Positions 54,179-61,972 of a DNA stretch of 64,000 bases are shown here, in pieces. The notes under the pieces are model-generated. The model worked only from the letters and a program-made list of their open reading frames with translations, was not told where the DNA came from and did not search any database. The stretch's first letter is position 1. The number at the start of each line of letters is the position of its first letter. The position numbers and the translations under genes are program-made. The DNA comes from Siphonobacter curvatus (GTDB taxonomy: Bacteria; Bacteroidota; Bacteroidia; Cytophagales; Spirosomataceae), in assembly GCF_002943425.1 (NCBI RefSeq), contig NZ_PTRA01000003.1, positions 248,001 through 312,000 on the forward strand, given 5' to 3'.

Positions 54179-56023
54179 ATGCAATTGAAACAACCGTATA
54201 AACCTCTGCTCTGGGGGTTGATGGTCGGCTGCGTGCTTCACTCCGGTGTTTGGGCGCAGCAGACGCCCACGGGGCAGGCCTTGAAGCTGACCGATCTGAG
54301 TGCCTTCAAGAAACCGAATGGTTCGAACTGGCAGATTGTAGGGGACGCTTCAGCACCCCTGTCGGCCACACTCAGTACGAGTAAAGGCTCGGGTATACTG
54401 GTCAATCTTCCCAACGAGAAAAATAAAGCCAACCTGCTTTCTACGCTCGAACACGGAGACATCGATCTGGAGCTTGACTACCTGATGGCCAAAGGTTCCA
54501 ACTCAGGCATTTACCTGCAGGGTCGTTACGAAATCCAGCTCATGGACAGCTGGGGCGTCAAAGGAGCTAAAATCGGTGACAACGGTTCCATCTACCAACG
54601 CTGGGATGACAAACGCGGAGCGGGTAAAGAAGGTTACGAAGGCCAGGCCGCCCGGCAAAACGCCAGCAAGGCTCCCGGTCTGTGGCAACACCTGCGGATC
54701 TCCTTTCAGGCTCCTCGTTTTGATGCCAAAGGCGTAAAGGTTGAAAATGCCCGTATCGTCCGACTCGAACTCAATGGTGTGGCCATCCACGAAAACGTAG
54801 AGCTTTCCGGTCCCACGCGGGGTCCGCTGGCCAATAATGAAGTAGCCCGTGGCCCGATCCTGATTCAGGGCGATCACGGAGCGGTGGCTTTCCGTAATAT
54901 TCAATACACTGCGTACGATACACCTCGTCCCGCTTTAACCTCTCTGACCTATCAAGTATACACCGGTGCTTACGACAAGGAACCCGATCTGAAGACGGCT
55001 ACGCCCGCTTCGAAAGGAAATGCCAAATCCCTGTCGGCTGGTGTCGTTTCCACGCCAAGTAACTTCCTGATTCAGTACAAGGGCACGCTGCAAGTCAAAG
55101 AAGCGGGTTCGTACACGATGCAGGTGGTGGGCGTCAATGGTTTTACCGCCTTGAAAGTAAACGGTAAATCGGTCGGTGATTGGACCATGCGGAGTGCTCC
55201 CGTAACGGTAGAACTACCCGCCGGGAATGTGCCGATTGAACTGGTCTATTCCAAACTCAACGGTCGCGGTGCACCTTCGCTCGGACTGATGATTTCGGGT
55301 ACGGGCCTGCGTCCCTTTTACCTGGGGGATGGGAATGCGGAAGGCATGACGGGTAACGAAAATGGCCCCATCCTGATTGAAGCGGCTAACCCCATTGTGC
55401 ACCGTAGTTTCATGGACGTTCCCAATGGTCGGGAGCGGGTACGCGTCACGCATGCCATTTCGGTAGGTAGTCCGCAGGAGGTTCACTATACCTACGATCT
55501 TGACAAGGGAGCCCTGGTGCAAGTCTGGAAAGGGGAATTTCTCGATGCTACGCCCATGTGGAACAGTCGGGGCGATGGCTCTTCACGGCCTACGGGTATG
55601 GTGCAACGGTTCGGTGTACCGGCTTTGAGCCTGAGTCGTCTGTCTTCGCCGCAGGCCGCCTGGGTCGCGGATACGGTGGGCAGTCAGTTCCGTCCGAAAG
55701 GCTATACGCTGAAGGAAAATCAGCCGACGTTCCGCTACCAGAGCTACGGTTCGATGGTAGAGGATGCCATTCAGGTATTGCCCGGTCGGGAAGGCGTGAA
55801 ACGTGAGATTACGGTAGAAAAACCAGCCGCTGATCTGTACGCCCGTCTGGCTCAGGCCGAGCGTATTCAAACGCTCAGTGATCAGTTGTACCTGATTGGT
55901 GATAAAGCCTACTACATCCAGTTGGAAGGTGGTGTGAAACCCCTGATTCGTCAGGTGAATGGCCAGCAGGAACTGCTCGTGCCCATGCGTAGTGGAAAAC
56001 TCAGTTACTCCCTTTTATTCTAA
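54179..56023 (+). CDS. Exported DUF1080 (3-keto-disaccharide hydrolase family) protein with PA14-like domain, PUL copy
   Basis: 614 residues from the ATG at 54179, signal peptide ending GVWAQ; upstream in-frame ATG at 54086 is unlikely. Same architecture as the copy at 31153: DUF1080 domain (NSGIYLQGRYEIQLMDSWG, GPILIQGDHGAVAFRNIQY), PA14-like segment (NFLIQYKGTLQVKEAGSYTM), C-terminal domain (GALVQVWKGEFLDATPMWN). Located downstream of SusD and 9 bp before the propeller-cytochrome gene. Expected to cleave a 3-keto-glycoside in the periplasm or at the surface; based on family, not on residues I can verify. Confidence 0.82.
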   Translation: MQLKQPYKPLLWGLMVGCVLHSGVWAQQTPTGQALKLTDLSAFKKPNGSNWQIVGDASAPLSATLSTSKGSGILVNLPNEKNKANLLSTLEHGDIDLELDYLMAKGSNSGIYLQGRYEIQLMDSWGVKGAKIGDNGSIYQRWDDKRGAGKEGYEGQAARQNASKAPGLWQHLRISFQAPRFDAKGVKVENARIVRLELNGVAIHENVELSGPTRGPLANNEVARGPILIQGDHGAVAFRNIQYTAYDTPRPALTSLTYQVYTGAYDKEPDLKTATPASKGNAKSLSAGVVSTPSNFLIQYKGTLQVKEAGSYTMQVVGVNGFTALKVNGKSVGDWTMRSAPVTVELPAGNVPIELVYSKLNGRGAPSLGLMISGTGLRPFYLGDGNAEGMTGNENGPILIEAANPIVHRSFMDVPNGRERVRVTHAISVGSPQEVHYTYDLDKGALVQVWKGEFLDATPMWNSRGDGSSRPTGMVQRFGVPALSLSRLSSPQAAWVADTVGSQFRPKGYTLKENQPTFRYQSYGSMVEDAIQVLPGREGVKREITVEKPAADLYARLAQAERIQTLSDQLYLIGDKAYYIQLEGGVKPLIRQVNGQQELLVPMRSGKLSYSLLF

Positions 56024-56032
56024 GCAATCGTT

Positions 56033-57997
56033 ATGGCTTTACTGCATACTTCCTGGTTCCGTCGGGCGTCGATGCTGGCTTCGCTGGCACTGACGACTAC
56101 GCTCGCCGTGGCTCAGGAATCACCCAAAGAAGAAGATTTTTTCCGCATCTTTCGCGTACCCGCTCCTGAAGGTACACTGTTGGAAGTAGGCGGAATGACC
56201 GTATTGCCCAACGGAGACTTGGGCGTATCCACCCGCCGGGGTGATATTTATATTGTCGAAAACCCGACCAGCCGTCGGCCATTCTTCCGCAAGTTTGCGA
56301 GCGGTCTGCACGAAATACTGGGTCTGGTTTATAAAAACGGCTCTTTGTACTGTGCCCAACGCGGGGAGCTCACTAAACTAACCGATACGGATAAGGACGG
56401 CAAAGCCGATGTACTGGAAACGGTATACGCCTGGCCTTTGTCTGGACACTATCACGAGTACAGTTTCGGTCCTAAAATTGCTCCGGACGGTAGCTTCTTT
56501 GTTTCGGGCAACGTGGCTTTTGGTAACGAAGAATGGTGGGCGGGCGAAAGTCGCGTCCCCTGGCGGGGTTGGGTGATGAACATTACCGAAGACGGGCAAA
56601 TGAAACCCTGGGCTACGGGCGTACGCTCGCCCTGCGGTTTGGGTATCATCGACGGTGAATTATTCTACAGCGATAACCAGGGCGACTGGATTGGTTCGGG
56701 TGGCGTATGGCACCTGAAAAAAGGAGCTTGGGTGGGTCACCCGGCAGGCTTACGCTGGTCGGACCTGCCGAACTCACCCGTGAAGATCAAGCAGGAGGAG
56801 GTGTACGCGATTGTGGATTCCCGTCGTCGTCGCGATGCCAATGGTCGGGCCATCAAACCCGAGAACGTGGTCGACGAAACGCCGATTCCTTTATACACGC
56901 TGAAAGAGAAATTCCCGGCTCTGCAATTGCCCGCCGTTTGGTTACCCCACGGTATCCAGGGTATTTCCAACTCCGAAATTCTCGAAATTCCTCAGGGTAA
57001 TTTCGGTCCGTTCGCCGGACAGGTACTGGTCGGTGATCAGGGGCAGTCGAAGATCATGCGGGTGTTCATGGAAAAAATTAACGATGAATACCAGGGAGCT
57101 TCCTTCGATTTCCGGGCGGGTTTCCAGTCAGGCGTCCTGCGGATGGCCTGGGGTAAAGACGGATCACTGTTCGTCGGTGAAACCAACCGGGGCTGGGGCT
57201 CCGCCGGTGAAGCCAGCGAAGGGCTGCAACGCTTGGTCTGGAATGAAAAAACGCCGTTCGAAATGAAGGCCGTACGGGCCATGCCCGATGGGTTTGAAAT
57301 CGAATTTACGCAACCCGTGGATCGCAAATCGGCCGAAGACTTGGCTTCGTATACGGTAGATAGCTTTGTTTATAAGTACCACCCGGTGTATGGTAGCCCT
57401 CCAATTCTACGGGAGAGTAATCCGATTAAAGGGGTTAAAGTATCGGAAGATGGACTGAAAGCTCGCCTGATTGTCGATAACCTGCGTCGCTACTACATCC
57501 ACGAACTGCGTCTGGATGGTGTGCGGAGTACGGAAGGCTTTTACTCACTGGTACACCCGCAGGCCTTCTATACCCTGAACAATATTCCAACGGGTAAAAA
57601 ACTGGCGATGAGTGAAGTTAGTACGCGGAGCACGGCCGTAGCCGCTGAAACGTCCGCTCCGGAAAAAGAAACGCCTGCTACGGGTACCGGAAAAACCACT
57701 CCTGCCAAAACCGGACCCAAAACCGTAAAGGTAAATGTACCGAGCTACGATGAAGTGAAGCCCTTACTGACCAAGCATACCTGCTTGGCCTGCCATCAGA
57801 TCAGCAAGCGTCAGGTGGGTCCGGCGTATACGGAAGTAGCTAAGCGGGGATATACCAACGAAAAAATTGTTGAGCTGATTCACAATCCTAAGCCTGAAAA
57901 CTGGCCGGATTACGCCACGGAAATGCCGCCCATGCCGCAGGTTCCAAAAGCGGATGCGCTGAAAATTGCAGCCTGGATTAATTCGTTGAAAAAGTAA
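56033..57997 (+). CDS. Exported beta-propeller dehydrogenase-like protein with C-terminal cytochrome c, PUL copy
   Basis: 654 residues, signal peptide ending AVAQ. Near-colinear with the protein encoded at 33053-35002: FASGLHEILGLVYKNGSLYC, SGHYHEYSFGPKIAPDGSFF, YSDNQGDWIGSGGVW, then a Lys/Thr/Pro linker and monoheme domain with CLACH (about 584-588) and EMPPMPQVP. It probably oxidises a sugar and passes electrons to its heme. As it is in one operon with a DUF1080 hydrolase and a SusC/D importer, C3 oxidation of a glycoside is the attractive hypothesis. Followed by a strong terminator, so it ends PUL 2. Confidence 0.82.
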   Translation: MALLHTSWFRRASMLASLALTTTLAVAQESPKEEDFFRIFRVPAPEGTLLEVGGMTVLPNGDLGVSTRRGDIYIVENPTSRRPFFRKFASGLHEILGLVYKNGSLYCAQRGELTKLTDTDKDGKADVLETVYAWPLSGHYHEYSFGPKIAPDGSFFVSGNVAFGNEEWWAGESRVPWRGWVMNITEDGQMKPWATGVRSPCGLGIIDGELFYSDNQGDWIGSGGVWHLKKGAWVGHPAGLRWSDLPNSPVKIKQEEVYAIVDSRRRRDANGRAIKPENVVDETPIPLYTLKEKFPALQLPAVWLPHGIQGISNSEILEIPQGNFGPFAGQVLVGDQGQSKIMRVFMEKINDEYQGASFDFRAGFQSGVLRMAWGKDGSLFVGETNRGWGSAGEASEGLQRLVWNEKTPFEMKAVRAMPDGFEIEFTQPVDRKSAEDLASYTVDSFVYKYHPVYGSPPILRESNPIKGVKVSEDGLKARLIVDNLRRYYIHELRLDGVRSTEGFYSLVHPQAFYTLNNIPTGKKLAMSEVSTRSTAVAAETSAPEKETPATGTGKTTPAKTGPKTVKVNVPSYDEVKPLLTKHTCLACHQISKRQVGPAYTEVAKRGYTNEKIVELIHNPKPENWPDYATEMPPMPQVPKADALKIAAWINSLKK

Positions 57998-58020
57998 TCG
58001 CTTTTTGCAACGATTTTCGC

Positions 58021-58070
58021 TACGTCCGGTGGCTTACTGCGTCAGTAAGTCACCGGACGTACGATTTTTT
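58021..58070 (+). terminator. Terminator of PUL 2
   Basis: 18-nt arms (58022-58039 with 58043-58060, one mismatch region) followed by CGATTTTTTA on the plus strand. Confidence 0.8.
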
Positions 58071-58099
58071 ATGGGTATCTTTCGCTATACAAACTAGAA

Positions 58100-58621
58100 A
58101 TGACAATGGCAGAGGAAAGACCCATGCACGGACTGATGAATCATTTTAGCCAGCCCGGCACCCTGGAATGGATTGGCTTACGAACCGGTCCGCGTAAACC
58201 CGTAGAATCCGTATCCGAAACCTACGTACGCATCGGTACGGGACTCGATGGTGACCGCTACAAAGGTCAACCCGAAAGTAAGCGACAAGTCACGCTGATT
58301 TCCCGCGAGCATTTGGATGCCGTCGCTTCTTTCGTGGGCCGTGAGCAGGTAGATCCGGCTGACGTACGCAGAAACCTGGTCATTCGGGGCGTTAACCTAC
58401 AGGCCTTAAAAGGGAAACAGTTTAAAATCGGCGAGGTCGTCCTCGAATACACGGGCGAATGCCATCCCTGCAGTCGGATGGAAGAAGTGCTGGGGGTGGG
58501 GGGCTACAATGCCATGCGGGGGCACGGCGGCATTACGGCGAAAGTCTTACAGGAAGGAACGATTCAGGTCGGCGATTCGCTGGAAGTGTTGGACGAAGCA
58601 CAAGCGTCTGAAAAAGAGTAG
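58100..58621 (+). CDS. MOSC-domain protein
   Basis: 173 residues. MOSC-domain pattern: GTGLDGDRYKGQPESKRQVT (about residues 46-65), DVRRNLVIRGVNL, and the conserved Cys in GECHPCSRMEEVLG (about 118-131), the likely sulfur- or molybdenum-cofactor-contacting residue. MOSC proteins move sulfur or bind reduced molybdenum cofactor (YiiM/mARC types). It stands alone between the PUL terminator and the kinase gene; no molybdenum enzyme is nearby, so the pathway is unknown. Confidence 0.88.
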   Translation: MTMAEERPMHGLMNHFSQPGTLEWIGLRTGPRKPVESVSETYVRIGTGLDGDRYKGQPESKRQVTLISREHLDAVASFVGREQVDPADVRRNLVIRGVNLQALKGKQFKIGEVVLEYTGECHPCSRMEEVLGVGGYNAMRGHGGITAKVLQEGTIQVGDSLEVLDEAQASEKE

Positions 58622-58812
58622 CCAAACGCAAGAATTTACCGGATCGGATCAACTAAATACGGGACTGGTTTACTTATATTTACGTAGCCATTATGAAAAG
58701 GTAAGGACGCTTTTCCGCCCGGTGTGTGATTCTTTTCAAAGGTAGGGGCCTGATCGCTTTTCAGGGCCTATCGGGCTGTATCCCCACCTTACGTATCCGA
58801 GCCGGCTTTGGA

Positions 58813-59901
58813 ATGAAAACGTTTATCCACCGTTTATTCAGCTTACCGTTTATTCAGCTATCCGGAGCGAATGTCTGGATGTTACTGGGCATTGTTTCCT
58901 GGACCGTACCCCTAGGCAACTTTGTATGGCTGGGCAAACCCTACATTCAGAACGGGAAGATTTTTCTGGTGACCACCAGTGCCTCGTACCTGATTGTTTT
59001 TGGCGGATTATTGATTCAGGCGGTACTCATCCGTCGAATTATCAGCCACTATCCAGGTATTGAACAAACGCCGAAACGGATTGCTCTGGAGTTAGGGGTG
59101 TTTGTCCTAATGAATACCGTAGTTACGGTGCTCATCTTCTGGGGGGTGTACAAACAGGTAGGTGTGTATGAACGAATGGCGACTTTTGCTCCCACCTTTT
59201 CTACGTATGTAACGATTGGTTGCATCAGTATTACGGCCAGTTTTTTGACCGTAGGCTTGTACGAGAGTTATTATACTTTTCAAAAATGGAAAGAAAAGAC
59301 CCTCATGGCCGAAGCCTACAAACGCGAAGCGCTGGTCAATCAATTGGAAATTCTCAAAAATCAGGTCAATCCGCACTTTCTCTTTAACAGTCTGAATGTG
59401 CTTTCGATGCTGATTACGGAGGAACCCCGTCAGGCGGAGCAGTTCGTCGAACAGCTCGCTCGCGTCTATCGGTATTTGCTGCAAACCAATGATCAGGATT
59501 TGACCTATCTTTCCCAAGAACTGGATTTCATCGAAGCCTACTATCATTTGCTCCGGACCCGCTATCAGCAAGGGGTTGAATTATCGATTGAGGTAGCCGC
59601 TTCGTATCGGGAGTGGTTATTACCCCCGTTAACACTACAATTGCTGGTTGAAAACGCGGTGAAACACAATCGAATCCAGCCCCACCAGCCCTTACGGATT
59701 ACGATTGATGTTACCGCAGAAGGCTGGTTACGGGTAGGTAATAACCTGCAACGCAAAACAACGCGGGTCGTATCGCATCAGGTAGGGCTGGCTAACATTG
59801 CTTCGAAGTATCGCCTACTAGCTCAGCCTGAACCTATCATTAGTGATACTGACGGTCACTTTGTGGTAACCATGCCGCTCTTAGCCCCGGCTGTGATCTA
59901 A
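58813..59901 (+). CDS. Orphan LytS-like sensor histidine kinase
   Basis: 362 residues from the ATG at 58813; frame open upstream. Four membrane helices (LLGIVSWTVPLGNFVWLG, ASYLIVFGGLLIQAVLI, LGVFVLMNTVVTVLIFWGVY, IGCISITASFLTVGLY), then a coiled coil (REALVNQLEILKNQ) and the kinase domain with NPHFLFNSLN (phospho-acceptor His) and LQLLVENAVKHN, then VGLANIASKY. Same family as the kinase at 18103-19701, but no LytTR regulator gene is adjacent. It may signal to a distant regulator. Confidence 0.88.
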   Translation: MKTFIHRLFSLPFIQLSGANVWMLLGIVSWTVPLGNFVWLGKPYIQNGKIFLVTTSASYLIVFGGLLIQAVLIRRIISHYPGIEQTPKRIALELGVFVLMNTVVTVLIFWGVYKQVGVYERMATFAPTFSTYVTIGCISITASFLTVGLYESYYTFQKWKEKTLMAEAYKREALVNQLEILKNQVNPHFLFNSLNVLSMLITEEPRQAEQFVEQLARVYRYLLQTNDQDLTYLSQELDFIEAYYHLLRTRYQQGVELSIEVAASYREWLLPPLTLQLLVENAVKHNRIQPHQPLRITIDVTAEGWLRVGNNLQRKTTRVVSHQVGLANIASKYRLLAQPEPIISDTDGHFVVTMPLLAPAVI

Positions 59902-59966
59902 AACGAAGGAATGTAGTGCATACCGGCAGTTGAGCCTTATTTTTGCAAGCTCAAGTAACGAGCCTT

Positions 59967-60272
59967 ATGAAATATAAAAAGCATCTTTTCATCTGTACCA
60001 ATCAAAAACCCGCCCCGAAGCGTTCCTGTGGCGAAGAACACGGATTGGCGCTGGTAGAAGCCTTCAAGGGAAGAATCAAGGAACTGGGTTTGCAAGTCGA
60101 CATTCGGGCTCAGAAGACGGGCTGTCTGGACGTATGTGCGTTCGGACCTGCCATGGTCGTGTATCCGGAAGGCGTGTTTTACGGAAATGTCCAATTATCC
60201 GACGTGGAAGAAATTGTTCAGAGCCATCTCGTTGGGAATCAGGTCGTCGAACGCCTGAAGCTCAACGTATAG
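59967..60272 (+). CDS. Thioredoxin-like 2Fe-2S ferredoxin
   Basis: 101 residues from the ATG at 59967. Cysteines at 10, 21, 53 and 57 give the pattern C-x10-C-x31-C-x3-C, the signature of the thioredoxin-fold 2Fe-2S ferredoxins (NuoE-like domain, cf. Aquifex ferredoxin). It starts KHLFICTNQKP and has TGCLDVCAFGPAMVVYPEGV. A small cytoplasmic electron carrier with unknown partner. Followed by a strong terminator. Confidence 0.9.
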   Translation: MKYKKHLFICTNQKPAPKRSCGEEHGLALVEAFKGRIKELGLQVDIRAQKTGCLDVCAFGPAMVVYPEGVFYGNVQLSDVEEIVQSHLVGNQVVERLKLNV

Positions 60273-60296
60273 GATTTATTTGAGTTTTAGCTTCTT

Positions 60297-60338
60297 AAAA
60301 GACGACTCTTTCTGGATTCAGGAAGAGTCGTCTTTTTT
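60297..60338 (+). terminator. Terminator after the ferredoxin gene
   Basis: 14-bp perfect stem (60297-60310 with 60323-60336), then T-run to 60338. Confidence 0.85.
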
Positions 60339-60534
60339 GTAGTTATTTAAGGATCGAGTAAATAATTCCCCATTTTTCATCGGTGTGGATATGGGGTAAG
60401 ATCTTTAACGAGTAGATTGATTATCAGAGACGTATCGATGGTTTTAACGCTCTTTAACAAATCTCAAGATCCTTTTTAAACTCCGGGCGACCTTTTTTTC
60501 GTAGGTACATCCGTAAACAATCTTTGTTAAAGCC

Positions 60535-61242
60535 ATGAAACGCGTCATTGTAAAAGGTATGTGGATGATGGTTTTGGTTTCCACGCTTAGTTCCAGTTTT
60601 TTCTCGTGTAACCGAAACGCTCAAGAACCGAAAAAGTCCAAGTTTAATAAAACCCAGAAAGGGGCTGCGATCGGCGTAGGTGCCGGAGCTGTAGTAGGAG
60701 GCGTGATTGGTAGTGCTTCGAAGAATACTGCGATTGGTGCGATTCTGGGAGCTACCGTAGGGGGTGCCGCCGGAGCTATCATTGGTCGTAAGATGGATAA
60801 ACAGGCCAAACAGATTGAGAAGGATATGGGCGAAGCAGCTAAGGTAGAACGCGTCGGCGAAGGGATTCGCGTAACGATGGATGGCCAGTTACTCTTTGCC
60901 TATAACTCGACGGAAATCAGTCCGCAAACCCGCGAAAATCTGGCCAAACTAGCCGAAACGCTGAAGAAAAATCCGGATACGAATTTGCTGATTGAAGGTC
61001 ACGCCGATAACCGGGGTACGGCCGAATACAATCAGGATCTGTCCGAACGCCGGGCCGCTGCGGTGTCAAGCTTCTTGCGTCAGGAAGGCGTAGGAGCTAG
61101 TCGGATGACCATCAAAGGGTACGGTTTCAATCAACCCGTAGCCAGCAATGATACCGAAGACGGTCGTCGCCTGAACCGTCGGGTAGAAATCGCGATTTCT
61201 GCCAACGAACAAATGAAACAGGACGCTCAGAAGGGACAATAA
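60535..61242 (+). CDS. OmpA-family lipoprotein with glycine-zipper region
   Basis: 235 residues. Signal peptide ending at a Cys (SSSFFSC). Residues about 42-86 are a glycine-rich zipper (GAAIGVGAGAVVGGVIGSAS, GAILGATVGGAAGAIIG), possibly membrane-inserting. The C-terminal OmpA domain (about 108-225) has the peptidoglycan-binding pattern LLIEGHADNRGTAEYNQDLS, ERRAAAVSSFLR and RRLNRRVEI with the Asp and Arg that bind diaminopimelate. It anchors the outer membrane to peptidoglycan. Equivalent to YiaD-type lipoproteins. Confidence 0.92.
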   Translation: MKRVIVKGMWMMVLVSTLSSSFFSCNRNAQEPKKSKFNKTQKGAAIGVGAGAVVGGVIGSASKNTAIGAILGATVGGAAGAIIGRKMDKQAKQIEKDMGEAAKVERVGEGIRVTMDGQLLFAYNSTEISPQTRENLAKLAETLKKNPDTNLLIEGHADNRGTAEYNQDLSERRAAAVSSFLRQEGVGASRMTIKGYGFNQPVASNDTEDGRRLNRRVEIAISANEQMKQDAQKGQ

Positions 61243-61285
61243 GTAAATCCTAAGTAACACATTCATCGCTCAACCCTAATCATCC

Positions 61286-61900
61286 ATGAAAAAACTCGCA
61301 ATTATTTTTGCCTTCTGTCTGGCTACGACCAGCGTTTTTGCCCAGTCTACCACGGCTCGTACTGGGATTCGGGGCGGCTTCTCGGCCAGTAATCTTCGCA
61401 TCAAAGAATATACGGAGCGAAATCCCTTATACGGCTTCCACGTCAGTGCTTTTACGCAAATTCCGGTGATTACCGATTTCCTGTATATCCAGCCGGAAGT
61501 AGGCTATACTAACAAGGGAACGCGGGCTACCTTTAATGTCGCTAATTTTGAAAATGAGAGCAAGTTCAAACTAAATTATTTGGAAGTACCCGTGCTCGCT
61601 ACGTTTAAGATTGGAGATTTTGTCGACATTCACGCCGGTCCGTATTTTGGGTATTTGCTAAAAGCTGCCGCGGAGAACAATAACAATTTAGGTGGGTCAT
61701 CAACGGTACTCGATACCGATAATTTCAAACGGTTTGATTACGGCGTAGGTGCGGGTTTGACCTTGTATTTTGGTAAATTCCTAATCAGTACGCGCTACAA
61801 CTTGGGCCTGCAGAAAGTGGCGGATTCATTTGTAGCTCAGCAAGTGTTGGGCAATGCGAAAAACACGTCCGCTCAACTCTCGGTTGGTGTAACACTTTAA
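61286..61900 (+). CDS. Porin-family outer-membrane beta-barrel protein
   Basis: 204 residues. Signal peptide (MKKLAIIFAFCLATTSVFAQ), then an eight-stranded-type barrel: TGIRGGFSASNLRIKEY, DFLYIQPEVGYTNKGTRATF, LNYLEVPVLATFKIG, VDIHAGPYFGYLLKAAA and GVGAGLTLYFGKFLISTRYN. This is the Bacteroidota porin-family or OMP_b-brl_2 type. It lies 43 bp after the OmpA lipoprotein, probably co-transcribed. Function unknown. Confidence 0.87.
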   Translation: MKKLAIIFAFCLATTSVFAQSTTARTGIRGGFSASNLRIKEYTERNPLYGFHVSAFTQIPVITDFLYIQPEVGYTNKGTRATFNVANFENESKFKLNYLEVPVLATFKIGDFVDIHAGPYFGYLLKAAAENNNNLGGSSTVLDTDNFKRFDYGVGAGLTLYFGKFLISTRYNLGLQKVADSFVAQQVLGNAKNTSAQLSVGVTL

Positions 61901-61906
61901 TTAGCT

Positions 61907-61972
61907 TTCCTTTTCACCCATAAAAAAGAGCGATGCTTAGAAGCGTCGCTCTTTTTTATGGGTGAAAAGGAA
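61907..61972. terminator. Very long bidirectional terminator
   Basis: 27-bp perfect arms (61907-61933 with 61946-61972) that can extend inward by about 4-5 more pairs with one G-U. A- and T-runs lie inside the stem for both directions. The right arm ends directly against the minus-strand stop codon at 61973. Confidence 0.9.
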
